Position numbers and translations under genes: made by a program
Shown here: positions 16,092 to 23,311 of the stretch, one piece after another
How positions within the stretch are numbered: position 1 is the first letter of the stretch
How the letters are laid out: each line of letters opens with the position of its first letter
Notes under the pieces: model-generated
Told to the model about the DNA's origin: nothing
Database searches by the model: none
Seen by the model: the letters and a program-made list of their open reading frames with translations, nothing else
Source of the DNA: CAYVAP01 sp964521065
GTDB taxonomy: Bacteria > Bacteroidota > Bacteroidia > J057
Direction of reading: 5' to 3'
Length of the DNA stretch: 34,693 nt
Assembly: GCA_964521065.1 (NCBI GenBank)
Contig: CAZFPQ010000045.1
Coordinates: forward strand, 1 to 34,693

Positions 16092-16835
16092 ATGGACGAA
16101 CTAACTTCCCCTTTAAGGAACCTTCTTGCCCAAGGCAAATCCCGACAGGTGCTCAAAAAGCTTCAACAAATTTTCTCTCTATCAGAGTCCGAGCTCGGCA
16201 ACAATTGCCTCATGCTGCAAGCGCGCTTAAGTAAATTCAGAATGGATTGCCGAGATGGGATATTGGACTATAATCAAGAAACCCTAGAAGCTAGTCGCAT
16301 CAACCGATCAATTTTATCTCTCATCGAAGAAATAGAAGCAGAACCTTCAGCTTTCCAAGGGCTTTCTCAAGTAGAAGAGCGGTTGGAGGTTTCTATTCTG
16401 CAGCGCGGAGGAATTAGCCTAAGTCCGGAGGTACAGGAACCCCTGTTGGATCGGATCAGCTATTTTAAAGGTAAAGAGCAGCCCATACATCTTCTCTGGT
16501 TAGATGATGGACCAGGAGATGATCCTTTGGAAGCCCAGATTTTTAACTCCATGGGCATCAGCCTGACGGTGCTCCATCAATCTTCTCAAGCTGCTCAGGC
16601 ATTATCCGAAAGGGATTTTCAGGTAATGGTATCCGATATCTACCGGGGCGGCTACGCAAAAGAAGGTCTGGAGTTTTTTGAGCACATGCGCATGGCGGGC
16701 TTGGATGTGCCAACTATATTCTATGTAGGAAACCTTGATCCCAGCCGGGGGGTACCTCCCTATGCCAAGGGGATTACCAATTATCCACCCGAGTTGATTC
16801 ATCTGGTCCTGGATGTACTAGAGAGGAAGTATTAG
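16092..16835 (+). CDS. EAD11-like adaptor domain fused to a degenerate receiver domain
   Basis: 247 residues, no signal peptide or membrane segment, so cytoplasmic. Residues about 5-84 look like effector-associated domain 11: LRNLLAQGKSRQVLKKLQQI, then LMLQARLSKFRMDCRDGILD, then ASRINRSILSLIEEIE, matching the family's 'L...R......GI......NRI..SLL..I' pattern. Residues about 131-245 look like a response-regulator receiver: acidic pair Asp138-Asp139, a possible phospho-acceptor Asp182 in VMVSDIYRGG, and hydrophobic beta strands. The usual conserved Lys near the end is not seen; Asn230 in KGITNYPPEL is at about that place. EADs are known as adaptors that join sensor and effector proteins in bacterial conflict and signalling systems. 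No partner gene is adjacent. Domain calls are by eye. Confidence 0.7.
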   Translation: MDELTSPLRNLLAQGKSRQVLKKLQQIFSLSESELGNNCLMLQARLSKFRMDCRDGILDYNQETLEASRINRSILSLIEEIEAEPSAFQGLSQVEERLEVSILQRGGISLSPEVQEPLLDRISYFKGKEQPIHLLWLDDGPGDDPLEAQIFNSMGISLTVLHQSSQAAQALSERDFQVMVSDIYRGGYAKEGLEFFEHMRMAGLDVPTIFYVGNLDPSRGVPPYAKGITNYPPELIHLVLDVLERKY

Positions 16836-16850
16836 GGAAAGGGAGGAGTT

Positions 16851-16875
16851 GGGCTATGGGCTATGGGCTATGGGC
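16851..16875. repeat. Short heptamer tandem repeat (GGGCTAT)3
   Basis: Three copies of GGGCTAT plus GGGC. The unit differs by one base from GGGCTAC, the reverse complement of the array at 8-94. A cluster of CCATA/CCCATA words at about 16902-16932 is roughly complementary to it, so the stretch could fold back on itself. No gene lies in 16836-17031. Confidence 0.8.
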
Positions 16876-17031
16876 ATAAAATCAAACTGAAATAGAATTC
16901 CATACCATATACCCCATACTTCCATACCCCTATTAAGTCCTGGAGAAAGATATTCTAGAAGATGCGAAGACCTGCAGGCAAGCAGGCTTCACCTTGTGGC
17001 TCGAGGCAAATCCGTCCCTCCAAATAACTAA

Positions 17032-17064
17032 AAATCCCTGCCAATCTAAGATTGGCAGGGATTT
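17032..17064 (-). terminator. Intrinsic terminator of the susCD operon
   Basis: Perfect 15-bp arms AAATCCCTGCCAATC and GATTGGCAGGGATTT with a 3-nt loop, 48 bp after the susD stop. On the minus strand the stem is followed by TTAGTTATT. This very stable hairpin suits a strongly expressed operon. Confidence 0.9.
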
Positions 17065-17111
17065 CTATTATCAGAGTTAGCTAAGCTTACCCAATCAGTC
17101 AATGATGAGGC

Positions 17112-18548
17112 CTAGTATCCTTCTGTCTGCTGAATCACGGTGTTCGCATTCAGTTCGAGGATAGGAATAGGCACTGCCTGCATTTCTATACGGCTCAACT
17201 CAATGCTACAAGCACCGTTTACTTGGCACTCAGTTGAGTTACGCTCAAGCACAGTCATGCCAGCGCGAGTGCCAAGACGCTTGAGGTCAACCCAACGGAA
17301 TCCCTCAAAAGCAAACTCAATGCGACGCTCGCTCAAGATTCCCATGAAAGCTTCTTGCTGGTTAGCGTATACAGGAGCTTCTTGGTCAGCACCAAAACGG
17401 GCATCACGTAGCTGATCGACAAATCCAGCTGCAGCAGCAAGATCATTGCCATCAGCCGCAGCTTCTGCACGGATCATCAGCATTTCAGAAGCACGGAAGA
17501 TCTTGAGGTCGTTCAGCAGAGGCTGCCCACCAGATCCAGGGTACTTAGCGATTACCAAAGTGTCGCCTCCAGAAGACTCATCGAAGAAAGAGCTAAAACG
17601 CACGTCCTCTTCAGGAATGATGTCTAGGTAGTCGATAGTTGCCTCAAAATAAGGAGAACCATCCACGGTAGCGTCAACGAAGGCAAAGTTGGCACCAGCC
17701 CAACCACCAGCGAATCCGCTTCCGGTAGCCCCTTGGCCGTCATATGGCCCACCAATCACGCGCTCTAGCTTGAAAATAACCTCTGCATTTGAAGTGTCTG
17801 CCCAAATGCCAGGATACTCGGCCACAGTAGCCAAAGCATAATCATCTAGCAATTCAGCAGCCAAGCGATCAGCGGTGGCATAATCACCGCGATAGGCAGC
17901 GATCCGTGCCCGTAGGGCCTTGATGAAGTCCTGGCTAACAAAGGTAGCGCTAGCAGCGGTTTCTACTAGATCTTCGGCTTGTCCCAAGTCTGTAGCAATG
18001 GCATCAAATACTTCCCCAGTAGTATTACGAGGTAGTTCATCAGAGATACCAGGCACTGTGTTTAGGATAATTACCCCAGGAGCAGAGTTATCAGTCAAGT
18101 TAGGGCTGAAGTAAGTCAACAGCTCAAAGTGAGCCCAAGCACGCAAGGCATAAGCCTGTCCTAACACATTGTTGAAGTCGGCTTCCTCACCATCCTCTAC
18201 TTCTACCAAGGCAGCAGCCTCAATCAAGCGGGTAGCTAGGTTCAAAGCATCGTAGTAATTCACCCAGATGGCCTGAGGGAATGCACTTTGAGGGTTCAAA
18301 ATAAACAGATTCTGCTGTCCACCATTGTCAAAACCAGGAGTGATTTCGTCGGTAAAGGCAGCGTTGAACTGAATGGCTTGGGTGTTGTCAAATTCGGCAT
18401 AAACACCAAATAGACCTTGCTCCAAATCTGCTACGGACTCAAATGCAGCACCAGCATCTAGGATGCCTGGCTGAACGATATCAATCGCGTTCTGGCAACC
18501 AGCCAGGACAGTCGCGATGAGGGATAACCCTATAATATACTTTTTCAT
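17112..18548 (-). CDS. SusD/RagB-family outer-membrane nutrient-binding lipoprotein
   Basis: 478 residues. The lipoprotein signal is clear: MKKYIIGLSLIATVLAGC with Cys18 as the lipidated residue, followed by QNAIDIVQPG. TPR-like helices follow (for example VLGQAYALRAWAHFELLTYF, about 128-147, a hallmark of the SusD family), and the C-terminal part contains ERRIEFAFEGFRWVDLKRLG, the conserved RagB/SusD motif. It caps the SusC barrel on the cell surface and delivers ligand to it. It follows susC with a 39-bp gap and ends at a strong terminator. The substrate is not evident: no glycan-degrading gene is attached, so peptides, oligosaccharides or alginate oligomers are all possible. Confidence 0.95.
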   Translation of the reverse strand: MKKYIIGLSLIATVLAGCQNAIDIVQPGILDAGAAFESVADLEQGLFGVYAEFDNTQAIQFNAAFTDEITPGFDNGGQQNLFILNPQSAFPQAIWVNYYDALNLATRLIEAAALVEVEDGEEADFNNVLGQAYALRAWAHFELLTYFSPNLTDNSAPGVIILNTVPGISDELPRNTTGEVFDAIATDLGQAEDLVETAASATFVSQDFIKALRARIAAYRGDYATADRLAAELLDDYALATVAEYPGIWADTSNAEVIFKLERVIGGPYDGQGATGSGFAGGWAGANFAFVDATVDGSPYFEATIDYLDIIPEEDVRFSSFFDESSGGDTLVIAKYPGSGGQPLLNDLKIFRASEMLMIRAEAAADGNDLAAAAGFVDQLRDARFGADQEAPVYANQQEAFMGILSERRIEFAFEGFRWVDLKRLGTRAGMTVLERNSTECQVNGACSIELSRIEMQAVPIPILELNANTVIQQTEGY

Positions 18549-18587
18549 AAATTCTAAGTGTCAATAACTTAATCTAGTACCAAAGAA

Positions 18588-21500
18588 TTACAGTCCTACC
18601 TGTACCCCGAAGGTCAAGATGCGAGGAGTTGGGTAAATCCGGCTGGTGTTATTCAGCGCCTCAGGGTCAAATCCACGCCATCCAGTAAAGGTCACGAGGT
18701 TCTCAGCGGAGAAGAATACAGACAGTTCGCGCATCTTAATGCTAGAAAGCACAGACTGAGGAAGCGCGTATCCAACGTTCAAGAAACGTAGGCGCAAGAA
18801 GTCAGCACTGGTTAAGAAGCGAGAGCTGGTACCATCCAAGTTATAGGTATTGTTAGCAGCAGTCAGAGCTGGCAACGAAGCATCGGTATTTTCAGCCGTC
18901 CATGAGTCTAAGATATCGTTAGAGGAACGGAACTGACCAATGTTGTTGGGATTTTGGAATCCAGATAGATCAAAGTCAAAGCGATCTACACCCGTTACGT
19001 AGTTGAACTGAGTGTTGACATAGAAACCTTTGAACTCGACGTTCAAACCGAAGCTACCTTGCCAGTCAGGGAAGATATTTTGTCCCAACCATACACGGTC
19101 AGTATCCACGTTAGGAGTTTCAGTTTGGTTTCCGTCAGCATCAAGGTAGAATACCTCGCCGTTTTCAGGGTTTACTCCATCGTAGCGATAGATGAAGTAC
19201 TCATTAAGAGGACCACCTACACGAAGGCTGGTAGCGTCGTCGTCGATGATTTCTTCACGACCAGCTCCTAGGTCTAGGATCTCTTGACGGTTGAAAGCAC
19301 CAATGGCATATACGTTTACCAACAGGCCACCAACATTGACTCCGTTAAAGATGTCGTAGCTCAACAGGAATTCAAATCCGCGGTTTTGAAGAGAACCGAT
19401 GTTTGTACGGATGTTGGTCTGAGCGTTAACAGCTGAGATAGGCAGGTCGATGAATAGGTCAGTAGTAGTCTTGATATAAGCATCTAAGCTACCACGCAGA
19501 CGACCACGTAGGGTTTCAAAGTCTAAACCAATGTTGCTTTGAGTAATCTGCTCCCAGCGCAGATCGGTGTTTCCAATCTGAGACAGCAAGAGGGAGTTGA
19601 TACCGCCGTATCCGCCACCTGTTGCATACAGAGAGCGAGTCAAGTTAAGGTCAGCGAAGTATCCTCCACCAGAAAGGTCTTGGTTACCATTGGTTCCATA
19701 AGAAGCACGCAGCTTCAAGAGGTCAAATGGAAGTCCTTTAGCGAAGTCTTCATTGTGTACGTTCCAGCGACCGGCAACGGCGAAGAAAGTACCCCAGCGG
19801 TTGGTCTCAGCGAAACGTGAAGAGGCATCACGGCGGATGGTTCCAGAAATACCATAACGGGTATCGTAATCGTAGTCAGCCTGGGCAAAGTATGAGAATA
19901 AACCTGCACGAGCAATGTTTCCGAACGCGTCATCCACGTAGAAATCGTTGTCGGGGTTATCACCTACATAACCAGAGGCATCACCAGGAGCAAAGGTCTT
20001 AGGATCCAAACCTTCAGCTACTACCCCAAAGACATCTTGGAATGCACGGAAGTACTCGGTGAAAAGACCACCTGCAATAGAGTGCTTACCAAAGGTATTG
20101 TCGTAGCTCAAGTTGGTCACTTGGTTGAACAAGAAGTCACGGCGGTTACGCAGGGTCTGGAAACCAGCATCTGGACGACGTCCCCCAAAAAGCAGGGCAT
20201 TGAAAGACTCTGATGCCTCAGCTTGAGTTCTGAACTCGTTGAGGTAGTCACCACTTACGCGGGTACCGATCTTTAGACCATTGATAATCTCGTAATCAGC
20301 ACTCAAGGTAGAGATCAGACGCAATTCATCTTCCTTGTAAGTATAGGTATTCTGGCGGTCGATGATAAACAGCGGAGTGTTTGAGAAGCGCAGTGGAGAC
20401 AAAAGGGTAAATCCATCTACATAGTCATCTGGAGATAACCAAGGTACAGACTGGTATGCAGCCAATACTGGGTTACGGTTGATACCACTGGTACCAACTG
20501 AGTTATCCTCGTTGGTGGTAGAGAAGTTCAACGAGATATTGGCAGAGTAGTTGAATTTACGGTCGTCGCTGCGGCCGCTGATGTTACCACGAACGTTGGC
20601 ACGTTGTAGGCTGGTGTTTCTCAAGATACCTTCTTGATCAAGGTAGCCGATAGAGAGATAGGTCGAAGTATTAGAAGTACCACGACGGATCTGTAGGTTG
20701 TGGTTGTTACCCACAGCCGTACGGAAGAAGTAAGATGGCCAATCGGTATCTACAATGCTTGCAACAGAGTCAATCTGAGCGTCAGTAAATCCAGCTCCTA
20801 GTCCACGAGATGCACCGATCAAATCGCTGTAGTCACGCTCTAAAGTCAACTGCTCACGAGAGTTCATCAAGTTGTAGTCGTTGTCTTGCAACGTACTGCG
20901 AATGTTGGAGAAGGTATAAGTTACTTCCAGAGGCGAGTTGTAAGAACCACCTTTGGTCTCGATAACGATTACCCCGTTGGCACCCCGGTTACCGTAGATA
21001 GCGGTAGCAGCCGCATCCTTCAATACAGTAACAGATTCGATTTCGTTGGGGTTCAAGCTACGGAAGTTGTCCTGATCAACGGGAGCGCCGTCGATGATAA
21101 ATAGAGGCTCAGTGTCACCATTGATAGAGGAGCGTCCGCGAATGTTTACCACAGAGTTGGCACCAGGCTGACCATTTCCTGTGCTGATGCTCAAACCTGG
21201 TACCTGACCAGAAAGTGTCTGAACTAAGCTCGGGTTGGGACGGTTGGTGATGTTTTCTGCAGCTACCTGTGAAACAGCTACGCTGGACTTCTCGCGAGAG
21301 AAAGAACGGTAGCCCGTCACTACGACTTCATTCAGCTCAGAAATTTCTTCTACCATAGAGATGTTGATGGTAGAACGACCTTCGATGGCTTCTTCGACAG
21401 TCTTACGGTTCACGTAAGAGAAAATCAATACATCCCCGCCTTCGGGAACTTCTAGTCGATAAAAGCCTTCAGCGTCAGTAAACATACCTACGGTGGTACC

Positions 21501-21635
21501 TCTTACCAACACTGCTACTCCTTCTATGGCTTCACCTGACGTGGCGTCGGTAATGGTACCGGAAACGACGGTTTGAGCCACAAGAGCACTGGCTGACAGC
21601 CCTAGGGCTACCAGAAACGTAAATAAGCGTCTCAT
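18588..21635 (-). CDS. SusC/RagA-family TonB-dependent outer-membrane transporter
   Basis: 1015 residues from the ATG at 21635, which gives the signal peptide MRRLFTFLVALGLSASALVAQ; the frame extends upstream to 21758 but the extra 41 residues precede this signal and were dropped. The CarboxypepD_reg-like domain is about 22-105, the TonB-box/linker region contains LNEVVVTGYRSFSREKSSVA, and the plug is about 120-230 with LSGQVPGLSISTGNGQPGA, VNIRGRSSINGDTEPLFIID and DAAATAIYGNRGANGVIVIE, all SusC signatures. The rest is the 22-strand barrel, ending in a strand at the C-terminus (TFGVQVGL). It imports a ligand handed over by SusD using TonB energy. It is the first gene of the operon. Confidence 0.96.
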   Translation of the reverse strand: MRRLFTFLVALGLSASALVAQTVVSGTITDATSGEAIEGVAVLVRGTTVGMFTDAEGFYRLEVPEGGDVLIFSYVNRKTVEEAIEGRSTINISMVEEISELNEVVVTGYRSFSREKSSVAVSQVAAENITNRPNPSLVQTLSGQVPGLSISTGNGQPGANSVVNIRGRSSINGDTEPLFIIDGAPVDQDNFRSLNPNEIESVTVLKDAAATAIYGNRGANGVIVIETKGGSYNSPLEVTYTFSNIRSTLQDNDYNLMNSREQLTLERDYSDLIGASRGLGAGFTDAQIDSVASIVDTDWPSYFFRTAVGNNHNLQIRRGTSNTSTYLSIGYLDQEGILRNTSLQRANVRGNISGRSDDRKFNYSANISLNFSTTNEDNSVGTSGINRNPVLAAYQSVPWLSPDDYVDGFTLLSPLRFSNTPLFIIDRQNTYTYKEDELRLISTLSADYEIINGLKIGTRVSGDYLNEFRTQAEASESFNALLFGGRRPDAGFQTLRNRRDFLFNQVTNLSYDNTFGKHSIAGGLFTEYFRAFQDVFGVVAEGLDPKTFAPGDASGYVGDNPDNDFYVDDAFGNIARAGLFSYFAQADYDYDTRYGISGTIRRDASSRFAETNRWGTFFAVAGRWNVHNEDFAKGLPFDLLKLRASYGTNGNQDLSGGGYFADLNLTRSLYATGGGYGGINSLLLSQIGNTDLRWEQITQSNIGLDFETLRGRLRGSLDAYIKTTTDLFIDLPISAVNAQTNIRTNIGSLQNRGFEFLLSYDIFNGVNVGGLLVNVYAIGAFNRQEILDLGAGREEIIDDDATSLRVGGPLNEYFIYRYDGVNPENGEVFYLDADGNQTETPNVDTDRVWLGQNIFPDWQGSFGLNVEFKGFYVNTQFNYVTGVDRFDFDLSGFQNPNNIGQFRSSNDILDSWTAENTDASLPALTAANNTYNLDGTSSRFLTSADFLRLRFLNVGYALPQSVLSSIKMRELSVFFSAENLVTFTGWRGFDPEALNNTSRIYPTPRILTFGVQVGL

Positions 21636-21782
21636 GTAGTAAAGTTTGGTTAATAAATGATTGTATCCTGTGAAAAGAACCGTTGACCTCAGCCAACCTC
21701 CAACCATCAGCCTCCCTGAAAGCACTAAAGGGATAAGCACGGCATGATGGTTAAGCAAAGAGAACTGAAAAGCTAAACCTTT

Positions 21783-21800
21783 GTTTAAACTTGGTTTAAC
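21783..21800. promoter_or_regulatory. Dyad upstream of susC, possible regulator site
   Basis: The 18-bp GTTTAAACTTGGTTTAAC contains arms TTAAAC and GTTTAA around TTG, plus the palindrome GTTTAAAC. It lies about 148 bp before the susC ATG. It has a TTGGTTTAA half resembling the GntR half-site but is not the same palindrome. A TTTG followed after about 20 nt by TATCCCTTT lies between it and the start (about 21702-21732, minus strand) and may be the promoter. Both are weak calls. Confidence 0.3.
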
Positions 21801-21899
21801 TTCCCCTACGTCCCCGACGAACGCGCCGGGAATAAGAGGGGTTGCCTTGGCTTAAAAAAATATTTTGGAAGCTGTCTTGAAGATTACCAAACCATGGGG

Positions 21900-22619
21900 C
21901 TAGCTGGCGGCAACTAGCTTGAGACCTGCCAAGCTTTCTAATTTGCCAATCATGAGTTCCACGCGGCTGCGGCTCTGCGGAAGTGGGAAGGCATAGTGTA
22001 GGCCTTCTCTCAGTTGTGGATGCCTCAGCAGGGAGTGAAAGCTCATCCGGATGTAGTTCCGCACTTCATAAAAAGCGGCATCAACCTCCCCTTCTAATTC
22101 AGGACGGCCTTCTATCAAATAGATCAAGTCTTGAAAGTCCTCACTCTGACGAAGGTCATACCACCCCCTTGCAAACATGGCTTCTAGCTTGGTAGACAAA
22201 TAGTAAACTGGCGTAAAAATTCGCACGGTCAAACCATCAATTAACGAGTGGGATCGAGCGTGGAAAAGTCCTTCCTCAAACCAGCGATTATCAAACCCCA
22301 AGAGCTCAGGGTTCGGAGGGAGCAAATGTACCTTATGGCCTTGGTAATACCAGTGGGTGGCGGGGGATTGAAGAGGATCAGCTTTGATAAAGCCTTGACT
22401 TTTGAGGTAGTCTTCCCACCCAAGCAGCATTCCAATCCCAGGCACACTGATGAGGCAATCCACATCTTCTGTTGGTCGATGCTCTGGTGCAGCAGGATCG
22501 GTTAGGTAAAGGCCAAGCACTTTACCTCCAATGAAAACCACCTTATTTGACCAGTCACCAAATCCTTGGGCGACCGTCAGTAGAGATTCCAGCTTCTTGC
22601 TGTTGATAGCTGTCCCCAT
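21900..22619 (-). CDS. Nucleotidyltransferase (AbiEii/MNT-like), partner of the HTH gene
   Basis: 239 residues from the ATG at 22619; an ATG at 22649 would add 10 residues and lengthen the overlap. The fold signature is visible: VVFIGGKVLGLYL (Gly31-Gly32) and RPTEDVDCLI with Asp52 and Asp54, the GG...DxD of minimal nucleotidyltransferases, close to the 'R.T.DID' form of AbiEii/AbiGii-type proteins. The C-terminal half is helical (YYLSTKLEAMFARGW, SEDFQDLIYLIEGRPELEGE), as in that family. The start lies 65 bp inside the end of the upstream winged-HTH gene in another frame, implying translational coupling. A toxin/antitoxin or defence role is inferred; a housekeeping nucleotidyl transfer cannot be excluded. 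Confidence 0.75.
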   Translation of the reverse strand: MGTAINSKKLESLLTVAQGFGDWSNKVVFIGGKVLGLYLTDPAAPEHRPTEDVDCLISVPGIGMLLGWEDYLKSQGFIKADPLQSPATHWYYQGHKVHLLPPNPELLGFDNRWFEEGLFHARSHSLIDGLTVRIFTPVYYLSTKLEAMFARGWYDLRQSEDFQDLIYLIEGRPELEGEVDAAFYEVRNYIRMSFHSLLRHPQLREGLHYAFPLPQSRSRVELMIGKLESLAGLKLVAAS

Positions 22620-23130
22620 ACAATCTATTCTTAAGTTCTTCGACGGCAATTTTTTGTTCTCTTGCTCTTCCTGCCCTTAGGGCGTCTATTAGAGCTAGTA
22701 ACTCATATAACTTCTCATCTAACTCCACAGCCTTGAGCACGCTGGGATACAAGGGAGTTATGGATTGTCCTTTCATATGCCCTCTCTCACTGGGCCATAC
22801 ATATTTTTCCTCCTCCGCCATTACCTTATCCTTGAGGGGAGCAGCAGAGTGAGCCGTAGGGATCCCCCTGACTACCGCTCCTGGATGAACGGGAAACACG
22901 TATTTGATTCCGTGAGAAAGGAATTCCAACAAGGAAGTGCGGAACACCTCGCGTTTATCGGGTCCCACTAAACGCGCCTGCATACATCTGTGTAGTCCTT
23001 CGGCCACCTCTGATTGGCTGATACCTAGAGACTTGGCCACGTCACTATAGCGCCATGGCTGATCTCCTAGGGAGACCAGCTTAAGAAGGATGAGAATATC
23101 CTGGGGACGCATGCCATTGTGTTTACGCAT
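22555..23130 (-). CDS. Winged-HTH (MarR-like) protein paired with the nucleotidyltransferase
   Basis: 191 residues, no signal or membrane segment. Residues about 8-65 read as a winged helix: PQDILILLKLVSLGDQPWRY, SDVAKSLGISQSEVAEGLHR, CMQARLVGPDK. The middle (GIKYVFPVHPGAVVRGIPTA, HSAAPL) looks like a conserved motif of unknown role, and the C-terminus has a helical ELDEKLYELLALIDALRAGR segment. Its 3' end overlaps the nucleotidyltransferase gene by 65 bp, the arrangement typical of antitoxin-toxin or regulator-effector pairs in which the DNA-binding protein comes first. It resembles AbiEi in architecture (N-terminal HTH, extended C-terminus) but the match was not verified. Confidence 0.7.
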   Translation of the reverse strand: MRKHNGMRPQDILILLKLVSLGDQPWRYSDVAKSLGISQSEVAEGLHRCMQARLVGPDKREVFRTSLLEFLSHGIKYVFPVHPGAVVRGIPTAHSAAPLKDKVMAEEEKYVWPSERGHMKGQSITPLYPSVLKAVELDEKLYELLALIDALRAGRAREQKIAVEELKNRLYGDSYQQQEAGISTDGRPRIW

Positions 23131-23311
23131 ATGGATCGCAGTTTGCGAATGTTAATGCCTTACATACAAATACCATTCTAAAGTGAGTCAGGTTTCGCTC
23201 CTGATCTAGCCACTCACGTAAGGATTTTGCAAATCGATTCAACTTTCACTCTACTTGAACATCAGAACGGGAAAACTTATTTGATGATACAGGAAAAATT
23301 CCAATTAGACC

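Noticed and set aside
21636..21758. Upstream part of the SusC frame
   Set aside because: The signal peptide begins at 21635; upstream residues are not signal-like and cover the promoter area.
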